Shown here piece by piece: positions 37,264 to 49,378 of a stretch of DNA of 64,000 nt (its first letter is position 1; the number at the start of each line of letters is the position of its first letter). The position numbers and the translations under genes are program-made. Below the pieces are notes generated by a model. The model searched no databases. It saw nothing but the letters and a program-made list of their open reading frames with translations, and had not been told where the DNA came from. Source of the DNA: Hetaerina americana (Eukaryota; Arthropoda; Insecta; Odonata; Calopterygidae); NCBI GenBank assembly GCA_022747635.1, contig JAKTNV010000659.1:1-64000 (forward strand). The letters are read 5' to 3'.

Positions 37264-40200
37264 CCGCAGTCTCGGGATGAAAAATATCGCGAATCAATTT
37301 TCGTGTTTTTCTTCCAAGTTCTTTTTTAAAAGCTTTTCATTCATCAAATGAAAATTTGGTCTTTCTTTACCATTCAAAACCCCCCCTTTTTCAGAAAATG
37401 GTATCATTTATACGTATTTTTTGAAAGCATTAAGTTTTCCAGCCGCAGTCCCATGATGAGAAATTTCGTTATTCAAGCGACTCGTTTTGTTGTTCCCCCG
37501 AGGGTTTTTTAAAAAGACTGTTAGTTTTAATTGTAAATTTGTGTTACTCTTTTCATTTTCAAACGGCAGTTATTGGGAAAACTTTCGTATTCAAAAGTAT
37601 TTCTATCAAACATAAAATTTTTCATCCGCAGTACCGGGATAAGAAATTTTGTGATTGAATTGTGGCGTTTAGTTTTAAACTCAGCGGTTTTTTTGAAGCT
37701 TAAAATTCATTGAATGAATATTTGGTCGCCTTTCTTCCTTTCAAAGCACTCGCTTACATAAAAGTTTCGTTAATATACGTATTTTTTAAACATAATAATT
37801 TTCCTCCGCAGTCCCGGGATGAGTAATTTCGCGAATCAATTTTCGTGTAGGTTTTTCTTCCAAGTGCTTTTTAAAAGGCTCTTCATTCATCAAATGAAAA
37901 TTTGTTCCTTTCTTTACTTTCAAAACGGTCGTTTTTGAGAAAATGGTATCATTTATACGTATTTCTTGCAAGCATAACGTTTTCCAGCCGCAGTCCCGGG
38001 ATGAGAAATTTCGTGATTCAAGCGACTCGTTTAGTTGTTCCCCCGAGGGTTTGTTAAAAAGACTGTTAGTTTTAATTGTAAATTTGTGTGACTCTTTTCA
38101 TTTCCAAACGGCAGTTATTGGGAAAATTTTCGTATTCATAGGTTTTTCTTCCAAAACAAAATTTTTCATCCGCAGTACCGGGATGAGAAATTTTGTGATT
38201 CAATTCTGGCGTTTAGTTTTTACCTCAGCGGTTTTTTAAAGTTTAAAATTCATTGAATGAATATTTTGTCGCCTCTCTTCCTTTAAAGGCAGTCGCTGTT
38301 ATAAAAGTTTCGTTAATATACTTATTTTTTAAACATAATAATTTTCCTCCGCAGTCCCGGGATTAAAAATTTCGCGAATCAATTCTTGTCTAAATTTTTC
38401 TTCCAAGTGCTTTTTTAAAAGCTTTTCATTCATCAAATGAAAATTTGTTCTTTCTTTACCATTCAAAACGGTCGTTTTTGAGATAATGGTATCATTTATA
38501 CGTATTTTTTGCAAGCATTAAGTTTTCCAGCCGCAGTCCCGGGATGAGAAATTTCGTGATTCAAGCGACTCGTTTAGTTGTTCCCCCGAGGGTTTGTTAA
38601 AAAGACTTAGTTTTAATTGTAAATTTGTGTGACTCTTCTCATTTCCAAACGGCAGTTATTGGGAAAATTTTCGTATTCATACGTTTTTCTTGCAAACAAA
38701 ATTTTTCATCCGCAGTACCGGGATGAGAAATTTTGTGATTCAATTGTGGCGTTTAGTTTTTACCTCAGCGGTTTTTTAAAGCTTAAAATTCATTGAATGA
38801 ATATTTGGTCGCCTCTCTTCCTTTAAAGGCAGTCGCTGTTATAAAAGTTTCGTTAATATACTTATTTTTTAAACATAATAATTTTCCTCCGCAGTCCCGG
38901 GATGAAAAATTTCGCGAATCAATTCTTGTCTAAATTTTTCTTCCAAGTGCTTTTTTAAAAGCTTTTCATTCATCAAATGAAAATTTGTTCTTTCTTTACC
39001 ATTCAAAACGGTCGTTTTTGAGAAAATGGTATCATTAAACGTATTTTTTGAAAGCATAAAGTTTTCCAGCCGCAGTCCCGGGATGAGAAATTTCGTGATT
39101 CAAGCGACTCGTTTTGTTGTTCCGCCGAGGGTTTTTTAAAAAGACTGTTAGTTTTAATTGTAAATTTGTGTTACTCTTTTCATTTTCAAACGGCAGTTAT
39201 TGGGAAAACTTTCGTATTCAAAAGTATATCTATCAAACATAAAATTTTTCATCCGCAGTACCGGGATGAGAAATTTTGTGATTGAATTGTGGCGTTTAGT
39301 TTTAACCTCAGCGGTTTTTTTGAAGCTTAAAATTCATTGAATGAATATTTGGTCGCCTTTCTTCCTTTCAAAGCACTCGCTATTATAAAAGTTTCGTTAA
39401 TATACGTATTTTTTAAACATAATAATTTTCCTCCGCAGTCCCGGAATGAGTAATTTCGCGAATCAATTTTCGTGTAAGTTTTTCTTCCAAGTGCTTTTTT
39501 AAAGGCTCTTCATTCATCAAATGAAAATTTGTTCCTTTCTTTACCTTTCCAAACGGTCGTTTTTGAGAAAATGGTATCATTTATACGAATTTCTTGCAAG
39601 CATAACGTTTTCCAGCCGCAGTCCCGGGATGAGAAATTTCGTGATTCAAGCGACTCGTTTTGTTGTTCCCCCGAGGGTTTTTTTGAAAGCCTATTAGTTT
39701 TAACTGTAAATTTGTGTGACTCTTTTCACTTCCAAACGGCAGTTATTGAGAAAATTTTCGTATTCATACGTATTTCTTGCAAACAAAATTTTCATCCGCA
39801 GTACCGGGATGAGAAATTTTGTGATTCAATTGTGGCGTTTAGTTTTTACCTCAGGGGTTTTTTAAAGCTTAAAATTCATTGAATGAATATTTGGTCGCCT
39901 CTCTTCTTTTAAGGGCAGTCGCTGATATGAAAGTTTCGTTTATATACTTATTTTTTAAACATAATAATTTTCCTCCGCAGTCTCGGGATGAAAAATATCG
40001 CGAATCAATTTTCGTGTTTTTCTTCCAAGTGCTTTTTTAAAAGCTTTTCATTCATCAAATGAAAATTTGGTCTTTCTTTACCATTCAAAACCCCCCCTTT
40101 TTCAGAAAATGGTATCATTTATACGTATTTTTTGAAAGCATAAAGTTTTCCAGCCGCAGTCCCATGATGAGAAATTTCGTTATTCAAGCGACTCGTTTTG

Positions 40201-43200
40201 TTGTTCCCCCGAGGGTTTTTAAAAAAGACTGTTAGTTTTAATTGTAAATTTGTGTTACTCTTTTCATTTTCAAACGGCAGTTATTGGGAAAACTTTCGTA
40301 TTCAAAAGTATTTCTATCAAACATAAAATTTTTCATCCGCAGTACCGGGATAAGAAATTTTGTGATTGAATTGTGGCGTTTAGTTTTAAACTCAGCGGTT
40401 TTTTTGAAGCTTAAAATTCATTGAATGAATATTTGGTCGCCTTTCTTCCTTTCAAAGCACTCGCTTATATAAAAGTTTCGTTAATATACGTATTTTTTAA
40501 ACATAATAATTTTCCTCCGCAGTCCCGGGATGAGTAATTTCGCGAATCAATTTTCGTGTAGGTTTTTCTTCCAAGTGCTTTTTAAAAGGCTCTTCATTCA
40601 TCAAATGAAAATTTGTTCCTTTCTTTACTTTCAAAACGGTCGTTTTTGAGAAAATGGTATCATTTATACGTATTTCTTGCAAGCATAACGTTTTCCAGCC
40701 GCAGTCCCGGGATGAGAAATTTCGTGATTCAAGCGACTCGTTTAGTTGTTCCCCCGAGGGTTTGTTAAAAAGACTGTTAGTTTTAATTGTAAATTTGTGT
40801 GACTCTTTTCATTTCCAAACGGCAGTTATTGGGAAAATTTTCGTATTCATAGGTTTTTCTTCCAAAACAAAATTTTTCATCCGCAGTACCGGGATGAGAA
40901 ATTTTGTGATTCAATTCTGGCGTTTAGTTTTTACCTCAGCGGTTTTTTAAAGTTTAAAATTCATTGAATGAATATTTTGTCGCCTCTCTTCCTTTAAAGG
41001 CAGTCGCTGTTATAAAAGTTTCGTTAATATACTTATTTTTTAAACATAATAATTTTCCTCCGCAGTCCCGGGATGAAAAATTTCGCGAATCAATTCTTGT
41101 CTAAATTTTTCTTCCAAGTGCTTTTTTAAAAGCTTTTCATTCATCAAATGAAAATTTGTTCTTTCTTTACCATTCAAAACGGTCGTTTTTGAGAAAATGG
41201 TATCATTAAACGTATTTTTTGAAAGCATAAAGTTTTCCAGCCGCAGTCCCGGGATGAGAAATTTCGTGATTCAAGCGACTCGTTTTGTTGTTCCGCCGAG
41301 GGTTTTTTAAAAAGACTGTTAGTTTTAATTGTAAATTTGTGTTACTCTTTTAATTTTCAAACGGCAGTTATTGGGAAAACTTTCGTATTCAAAAGTATAT
41401 CTATCAAACATAAAATTTTTCATCCGCAGTACCGGGATGAGAAATTTTGTGATTCAATTGTGGCGTTTAGTTTTTACCTCAGCGGTTTTTTAAAGCTTAA
41501 AATTCATTGAATGAATATTTGGTCGCCTTTCTTCCTTTCAAAGCACTCGCTATTATAAAAGTTTCGTTAATATACGTATTTTTTAAACATAATAATTTTC
41601 CTCCGCAGTCCCGGGATGAGTAATTTCGCGAATCAATTTTCGTGTAAGTTTTTCTTCCAAGTGCTTTTTTAAAGGCTCTTCATTCATCAAATGAAAATTT
41701 GTTCCTTTCTTTACCTTTCGAAACGGTCGTTTTTGAGAAAATTGTATCATTTATACGTATTTCTTGCAAGCATTACGTTTTCCAGCCGCAGTCCCGGGAT
41801 GAGAAATTTCGTGATTCAAGCGACTCGTTTCGTTGTTCCCCCGAGGGTTTTTTTGAAAGCCTATTAGTTTTTACTGTAAATTTGTGTGACTCTTTTCACT
41901 TCCAAACGGCAGTTATTGAGAAAATTTTCGTATTCATACGTATTTCTTGCAAACAAAATTTTCATCCGCAGTACCGGGATGAGAAATTTTGTGATTCAAT
42001 TGTGGCGTTTAGTTTTTACCTCAGCGGTTTTTTAAAGCTTAAAATTCATTGAATGAATATTTGGTCGCCTCTCTTCCTTTAAGGGCAGTCGCTGATATGA
42101 AAGTTTCGTTTATATACTTATTTTTTAAACATAATAATTTTCCTCCGCAGTCTCGGGATGAAAAATATCGCGAATCAATTTTCGTGTTTTTCTTCCAAGT
42201 TCTTTTTTAAAAGCTTTTCATTCATCAAATGAAAATTTGGTCTTTCTTTACCATTCAAAACCCCCCCTTTTTCAGAAAATGGTATCATTTATACGTATTT
42301 TTTGAAAGCATAAAGTTTTCCAGCCGCAGTCCCATGATGAGAAATTTCGTTATTCAAGCGACTCGTTTTGTTGTTCCCCCGAGGGTTTTTTAAAAAGACT
42401 GTTAGTTTTAATTGTAAATTTGTGTTACTCTTTTCATTTTCAAACGGCAGTTATTGGGAAAACTTTCGTATTCAAAAGTATTTCTATCAAACATAAAATT
42501 TTTCATCCGCAGTACCGGGATAAGAAATTTTGTGATTGAATTGTGGCGTTTAGTTTTAAACTCAGCGGTTTTTTTGAAGCTTAAAATTCATTGAATGAAT
42601 ATTTGGTCGCCTTTCTTCCTTTCAAAGCACTCGCTTACATAAAAGTTTCGTTAATATACGTATTTTTTAAACATAATAATTTTCCTCCGCAGTCCCGGGA
42701 TGAGTAATTTCGCGAATCAATTTTCGTGTAGGTTTTTCTTCCAAGTGCTTTTTAAAAGGCTCTTCATTCATCAAATGAAAATTTGTTCCTTTCTTTACTT
42801 TCAAAACGGTCGTTTTTGAGAAAATGGTATCATTTATACGTATTTCTTGCAAGCATAACGTTTTCTAGCCGCAGTCCCGGGATGAGAAATTTCGTGATTC
42901 AAGCGACTCGTTTAGTTGTTCCCCCGAGGGTTTGTTAAAAAGACTGTTAGTTTTAATTGTAAATTTGTGTGACTCTTTTCATTTCCAAACGGCAGTTATT
43001 GGGAAAATTTTCGTATTCATAGGTTTTTCTTCCAAAACAAAATTTTTCATCCGCAGTACCGGGATGAGAAATTTTGTGATTCAATTCTGGCGTTTAGTTT
43101 TTACCTCAGCGGTTTTTTAAAGTTTAAAATTCATTGAATGAATATTTTGCCGCCTCTCTTCCTTTAAAGGCAGTCGCTGTTATAAAAGTTTCGTTAATAT

Positions 43201-43786
43201 ACTTATTTTTTAAACATAATAATTTTCCTCCGCAGTCCCGGGATTAAAAATTTCGCGAATCAATTCTTGTCTAAATTTTTCTTCCAAGTGCTTTTTTAAA
43301 AGCTTTTCATTCATCAAATGAAAATTTGTTCTTTCTTTACCATTCAAAACGGTCGTTTTTGAGATAATGGTATCATTTATACGTATTTTTTGCAAGCATT
43401 AAGTTTTCCAGCCGCAGTCCCGGGATGAGAAATTTCGTGATTCAAGCGACTCGTTTAGTTGTTCCCCCGAGGGTTTGTTAAAAAGACTTAGTTTTAATTG
43501 TAAATTTGTGTGACTCTTCTCATTTCCAAACGGCAGTTATTGGGAAAATTTTCGTATTCATACGTTTTTCTTGCAAACAAAATTTTTCATCCGCAGTACC
43601 GGGATGAGAAATTTTGTGATTCAATTGTGGCGTTTAGTTTTTACCTCAGCGGTTTTTTAAAGCTTAAAATTCATTGAATGAATATTTTGTCGCCTCTCTT
43701 CCTTTAAAGGCAGTCGCTGTTATAAAAGTTTCGTTAATATACTTATTTTTTAAACATAATAATTTTCCTCCGCAGTCCCGGGATGA
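36867..43786 (+). repeat. Block copy, 28-trimer offset (partner 21,705-28,624)
   Basis: This is the right-hand member of the 6.9-kb pair. Unlike the left member, which runs into the outlier unit 54, it continues into a further a-b-c-d series. Together with its right neighbour it also contains a 9-trimer repeat of itself (37,201-40,180 and 42,082-45,061). Confidence 0.9.
37201..40180 (+). repeat. Block copy, 9-trimer offset (partner 42,082-45,061)
   Basis: Unit 69C to unit 75A equals unit 78C to unit 84A, displaced by 4,881 bp. The match starts after a TTTAGGGGC/TTTAAGGGC difference and ends at TTTCGTTATTC against TTTCGTGATTC. Confidence 0.85.
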
Positions 43787-45061
43787 AAAATTTCGCGAAT
43801 CAATTCTTGTCTAAATTTTTCTTCCAAGTGCTTTTTTAAAAGCTTTTCATTCATCAAATGAAAATTTGTTCTTTCTTTACCATTCAAAACGGTCGTTTTT
43901 GAGAAAATGGTATCATTAAACGTATTTTTTGAAAGCATAAAGTTTTCCAGCCGCAGTCCCGGGATGAGAAATTTCGTGATTCAAGCGACTCGTTTTGTTG
44001 TTCCGCCGAGGGTTTTTTAAAAAGACTGTTAGTTTTAATTGTAAATTTGTGTTACTCTTTTCATTTTCAAACGGCAGTTATTGGGAAAACTTTCGTATTC
44101 AAAAGTATATCTATCAAACATAAAATTTTTCATCCGCAGTACCGGGATGAGAAATTTTGTGATTGAATTGTGGCGTTTAGTTTTAACCTCAGCGGTTTTT
44201 TTGAAGCTTAAAATTCATTGAATGAATATTTGGTCGCCTTTCTTCCTTTCAAAGCACTCGCTATTATAAAAGTTTCGTTAATATACGTATTTTTTAAACA
44301 TAATAATTTTCCTCCGCAGTCCCGGAATGAGTAATTTCGCGAATCAATTTTCGTGTAAGTTTTTCTTCCAAGTGCTTTTTTAAAGGCTCTTCATTCATCA
44401 AATGAAAATTTGTTCCTTTCTTTACCTTTCCAAACGGTCGTTTTTGAGAAAATGGTATCATTTATACGAATTTCTTGCAAGCATAACGTTTTCCAGCCGC
44501 AGTCCCGGGATGAGAAATTTCGTGATTCAAGCGACTCGTTTTGTTGTTCCCCCGAGGGTTTTTTTGAAAGCCTATTAGTTTTAACTGTAAATTTGTGTGA
44601 CTCTTTTCACTTCCAAACGGCAGTTATTGAGAAAATTTTCGTATTCATACGTATTTCTTGCAAACAAAATTTTCATCCGCAGTACCGGGATGAGAAATTT
44701 TGTGATTCAATTGTGGCGTTTAGTTTTTACCTCAGGGGTTTTTTAAAGCTTAAAATTCATTGAATGAATATTTGGTCGCCTCTCTTCCTTTAAGGGCAGT
44801 CGCTGATATGAAAGTTTCGTTTATATACTTATTTTTTAAACATAATAATTTTCCTCCGCAGTCTCGGGATGAAAAATATCGCGAATCAATTTTCGTGTTT
44901 TTCTTCCAAGTGCTTTTTTAAAAGCTTTTCATTCATCAAATGAAAATTTGGTCTTTCTTTACCATTCAAAACCCCCCCTTTTTCAGAAAATGGTATCATT
45001 TATACGTATTTTTTGAAAGCATAAAGTTTTCCAGCCGCAGTCCCATGATGAGAAATTTCGT
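42082..45061 (+). repeat. Block copy, 9-trimer offset (partner 37,201-40,180)
   Basis: Second copy of the 9-trimer displacement. The same displacement links 22,040-23,743 with 26,921-28,624, as expected if the 9-trimer event came before the 28-trimer block duplication. Confidence 0.85.
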
Positions 45062-47206
45062 GATTCAAGCGACTCGTTTTGTTGTTCCCCCGAGGGTTTT
45101 TTAAAAAGACTGTTAGTTTTAAATGTAAATTTGTGTTACTCTTTTCATTTCCAAACGGCAGTTATTGGGAAAACTTTCGTATTCAAAAGTATTTCTATCA
45201 AACATAAAATTTTTCATCCGCAGTACCGGGATAAGAAATTTTGTGATTGAATTGTGGCGTTTAGTTTTAAACTCAGCGGTTTTTTTGAAGCTTAAAATTC
45301 ATTGAATGAATATTTGGTCGCCTTTCTTCCTTTCAAAGCACTCGCTATTATAAAAGTTTCGTTAATATACGTATTTTTTAAACATAATAATTTTCCTCCG
45401 CAGTCCCGGGATGAGTAATTTCGCGAATCAATTTTCGTGTAGGTTTTTCTTCCAAGTGCTTTTTAAAAGGCTCTTCATTCATCAAATGAAAATTTGTTCC
45501 TTTCTTTACCTTTCAAAACGGTCGTTTTTGAGAAAATGGTATCATTTATACGTATTTCTTGCAAGCATAACGTTTTCCAGCCGCAGTCCCGGGATGAGAA
45601 ATTTCGTGATTCAAGCGACTCGTTTAGTTGTTCCCCCGAGGGTTTGTTAAAAAGACTGTTAGTTTTAATTGTAAATTTGTGTGACTCTTTTCATTTCCAA
45701 ACGGCAGTTATTGGGAAAATTTTCGTATTCATAGGTTTTTCTTCCAAAACAAAATTTTTCATCCGCAGTACCGGGATGAGAAATTTTGTGATTCAATTGT
45801 GGCGTTTAGTTTTTACCTCAGCGGTTTTTTAAAGCTTTAAATTCATTGAATGAATATTTTGTCGCCTCTCTTCCTTTAAAGGCAGTCGCTGTTATAAAAG
45901 TTTCGTTAATATACTTATTTTTTAAACATAATAATTTTCCTCCGCAGTCCCGGGATGAAAAATTTCGCGAATCAATTCTTGTCTAAATTTTTCTTCCAAG
46001 TGCTTTTTTAAAAGCTATTCATTCATCAAATGAAAATTTGTTCTTTCTTTACCATTCAAAACGGTCGTTTTTGAGAAAATGGTATCATTAAACGTATTTT
46101 TTGAAAGCATAAAGTTTTCCAGCCGCAGTCCCGGGATGAGAAATTTCGTGTATCAAGCGACTCGTTTTGTTGTTCCGCCGAGGGTTTTTTAAAAAGACTG
46201 TTAGTTTTAATTGTAAATTTGTGTTACTCTTTTCATTTTCAAACGGCAGTTATTGGGAAAACTTTCGTATTCAAAAGTATATCTATCAAACATAAAATTT
46301 TTCATCCGCAGTACCGTGATGAGAAATTTTGTGATTGAATTGTGGCGTTTAGTTTTAACCTCAGCGGTTTTTTTGAAGCTTAAAATTCATTGAATGAATA
46401 TTTGGTCGCCTTTCTTCCTTTCAAAGCACTCGCTATTATTAAAATTTCGTTAATATACGTATTTTTTAAACATAATAATTTTCCTCCGCAGTCCCGGGAT
46501 GAGTAATTTCGCGAATCAATTTTCGTGTAAGTTTTTCTTCCAAGTGCTTTTTTAAAGGCTCTTCATTCATCAAATGAAAATTTGTTCCTTTCTTTACCTT
46601 TCCAAACGGTCGTTTTTGAGAAAATGGTATCATTTATACGAATTTCTTGCAAGCATAACGTTTTCCAGCCGCAGTCCCGGGATGAGAAATTTCGTGATTC
46701 AAGCGACTCGTTTTGTTGTTCCCCCGAGGGTTTTTTTGAAAGCCTATTAGTTTTAACTGTAAATTTGTGTGACTCTTTTCACTTCCAAACGGCAGTTATT
46801 GAGAAAATTTTCGTATTCATACGTATTTCTTGCAAACGAAATTTTCATCCGCAGTACCGGGATGAGAAATTTTGTGATTCAATTGTGGCGTTTAGTTTTT
46901 ACCTCAGCGGTTTTTTAAAGCTTAAAATTCATTGAATGAATATTTGGTCGCCTCTCTTCCTTTAAGGGCAGTCGCTGATATGAAAGTTTCGTTTATATAC
47001 TTATTTTTTAAACGTAATAATTTTCCTCCGCAGTCTCGGGATGAAAAATATCGCGAATCAATTTTCGTGTTTTTCTTCCAAGTGCTTTTTTAAAAGCTTT
47101 TCATTCATCAAATGAAAATTTGGTCTTTCTTTACCATTCAAAACCCCCCCTTTTTCAGAAAATGGTATCATTTATACGTATTTTTTGAAAGCATAAAGTT
47201 TTCCAG
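45035..47206 (+). repeat. 4-trimer higher-order repeat (a-b-c-d), copy 1 (2,172 bp)
   Basis: Units 84-87 are repeated in order by units 88-91. Markers in order are CATGATGAG with an upstream C7 tract (a), GGGTTTGTTAAAAAG (b), TTCCGCCGAGGG with TTTCGTGTATC (c), and TACGAATTTC just upstream of the A core (d). Confidence 0.9.
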
Positions 47207-49378
47207 CCGCAGTCCCATGATGAGAAATTTCGTGATTCAAGCGACTCGTTTTGTTGTTCCCCCGAGGGTTTTTTAAAAAGACTGTTAGTTTTAAATGTAA
47301 ATTTGTGTTACTCTTTTCATTTCCAAACGGCAGTTATTGGGAAAACTTTCGTATTCAAAAGTATTTCTATCAAACATAAAATTTTTCATCCGCAGTACCG
47401 GGATAAGAAATTTTGTGATTGAATTGTGGCGTTTAGTTTTAAACTCAGCGGTTTTTTTGAAGCTTAAAATTCATTGAATGAATATTTGGTCGCCTTTCTT
47501 CCTTTCAAAGCACTCGCTATTATAAAAGTTTCGTTAATATACGTATTTTTTAAACATAATAATTTTCCTCCGCAGTCCCGGGATGAGTAATTTCGCGAAT
47601 CAATTTTCGTGTAGGTTTTTCTTCCAAGTGCTTTTTAAAAGGCTCTTCATTCATCAAATGAAAATTTGTTCCTTTCTTTACCTTTCAAAACGGTCGTTTT
47701 TGAGAAAATGGTATCATTTATACGTATTTCTTGCAAGCATAACGTTTTCCAGCCGCAGTCCCGGGATGAGAAATTTCGTGATTCAAGCGACTTGTTTAGT
47801 TGTTCCCCCGAGGGTTTGTTAAAAAGACTGTTAGTTTTAATTGTAAATTTGTGTGACTCTTTTCATTTCCAAACGGCAGTTATTGGGAAAATTTTCGTAT
47901 TCATAGGTTTTTCTTCCAAAACAAAATTTTTCATCCGCAGTACCGGGATGAGAAATTTTGTGATTCAATTGTGGCGTTTAGTTTTTACCTCAGCGGTTTT
48001 TTAAAGCTTTAAATTCATTGAATGAATATTTTGTCGCCTCTCTTCCTTTAAAGGCAGTCGCTGTTATAAAAGTTTCGTTAATATACTTATTTTTTAAACA
48101 TAATAATTTTCCTCCGCAGTCCCGGGATGAAAAATTTCGCGAATCAATTCTTGTCTAAATTTTTCTTCCAAGTGCTTTTTTAAAAGCTATTCATTCATCA
48201 AATGAAAATTTGTTCTTTCTTTACCATTCAAAACGGTCGTTTTTGAGAAAATGGTATCATTAAACGTATTTTTTGAAAGCATAAAGTTTTCCAGCCGCAG
48301 TCCCGGGATGAGAAATTTCGTGTATCAAGCGACTCGTTTTGTTGTTCCGCCGAGGGTTTTTTAAAAAGACTGTTAGTTTTAATTGTAAATTTGTGTTACT
48401 CTTTTCATTTTCAAACGGCAGTTATTGGGAAAACTTTCGTATTCAAAAGTATATCTATCAAACATAAAATTTTTCATCCGCAGTACCGTGATGAGAAATT
48501 TTGTGATTGAATTGTGGCGTTTAGTTTTAACCTCAGCGGTTTATTTGAAGCTTAAAATTCATTGAATGAATATTTGGTCGCCTTTCTTCCTTTCAAAGCA
48601 CTCGCTATTATTAAAATTTCGTTAATATACGTATTTTTTAAACATAATAATTTTCCTCCGCAGTCCCGGGATGAGTAATTTCGCGAATCAATTTTCGTGT
48701 AAGTTTTTCTTCCAAGTGCTTTTTTAAAGGCTCTTCATTCATCAAATGAAAATTTGTTCCTTTCTTTACCTTTCCAAACGGTCGTTTTTGAGAAAATGGT
48801 ATCATTTATACGAATTTCTTGCAAGCATAACGTTTTCCAGCCGCAGTCCCGGGATGAGAAATTTCGTGATTCAAGCGACTCGTTTTGTTGTTCCCCCGAG
48901 GGTTTTTTTGAAAGCCTATTAGTTTTAACTGTAAATTTGTGTGACTCTTTTCACTTCCAAACGGCAGTTATTGAGAAAATTTTCGTATTCATACGTATTT
49001 CTTGCAAACGAAATTTTCATCCGCAGTACCGGGATGAGAAATTTTGTGATTCAATTGTGGCGTTTAGTTTTTACCTCAGCGGTTTTTTAAAGCTTAAAAT
49101 TCATTGAATGAATATTTGGTCGCCTCTCTTCCTTTAAGGGCAGTCGCTGATATGAAAGTTTCGTTTATATACTTATTTTTTAAACGTAATAATTTTCCTC
49201 CGCAGTCTCGGGATGAAAAATATCGCGAATCAATTTTCGTGTTTTTCTTCCAAGTGCTTTTTTAAAAGCTTTTCATTCATCAAATGAAAATTTGGTCTTT
49301 CTTTACCATTCAAAACCCCCCCTTTTTCAGAAAATGGTATCATTTATACGTATTTTTTGAAAGCATAAAGTTTTCCAG
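47207..49378 (+). repeat. 4-trimer higher-order repeat (a-b-c-d), copy 2 (2,172 bp)
   Basis: Second copy, with a few single-base differences from copy 1, such as CGACTTGTTTAG at about 47,790 and GGTTTATTTGAAGC near 48,540. Confidence 0.9.
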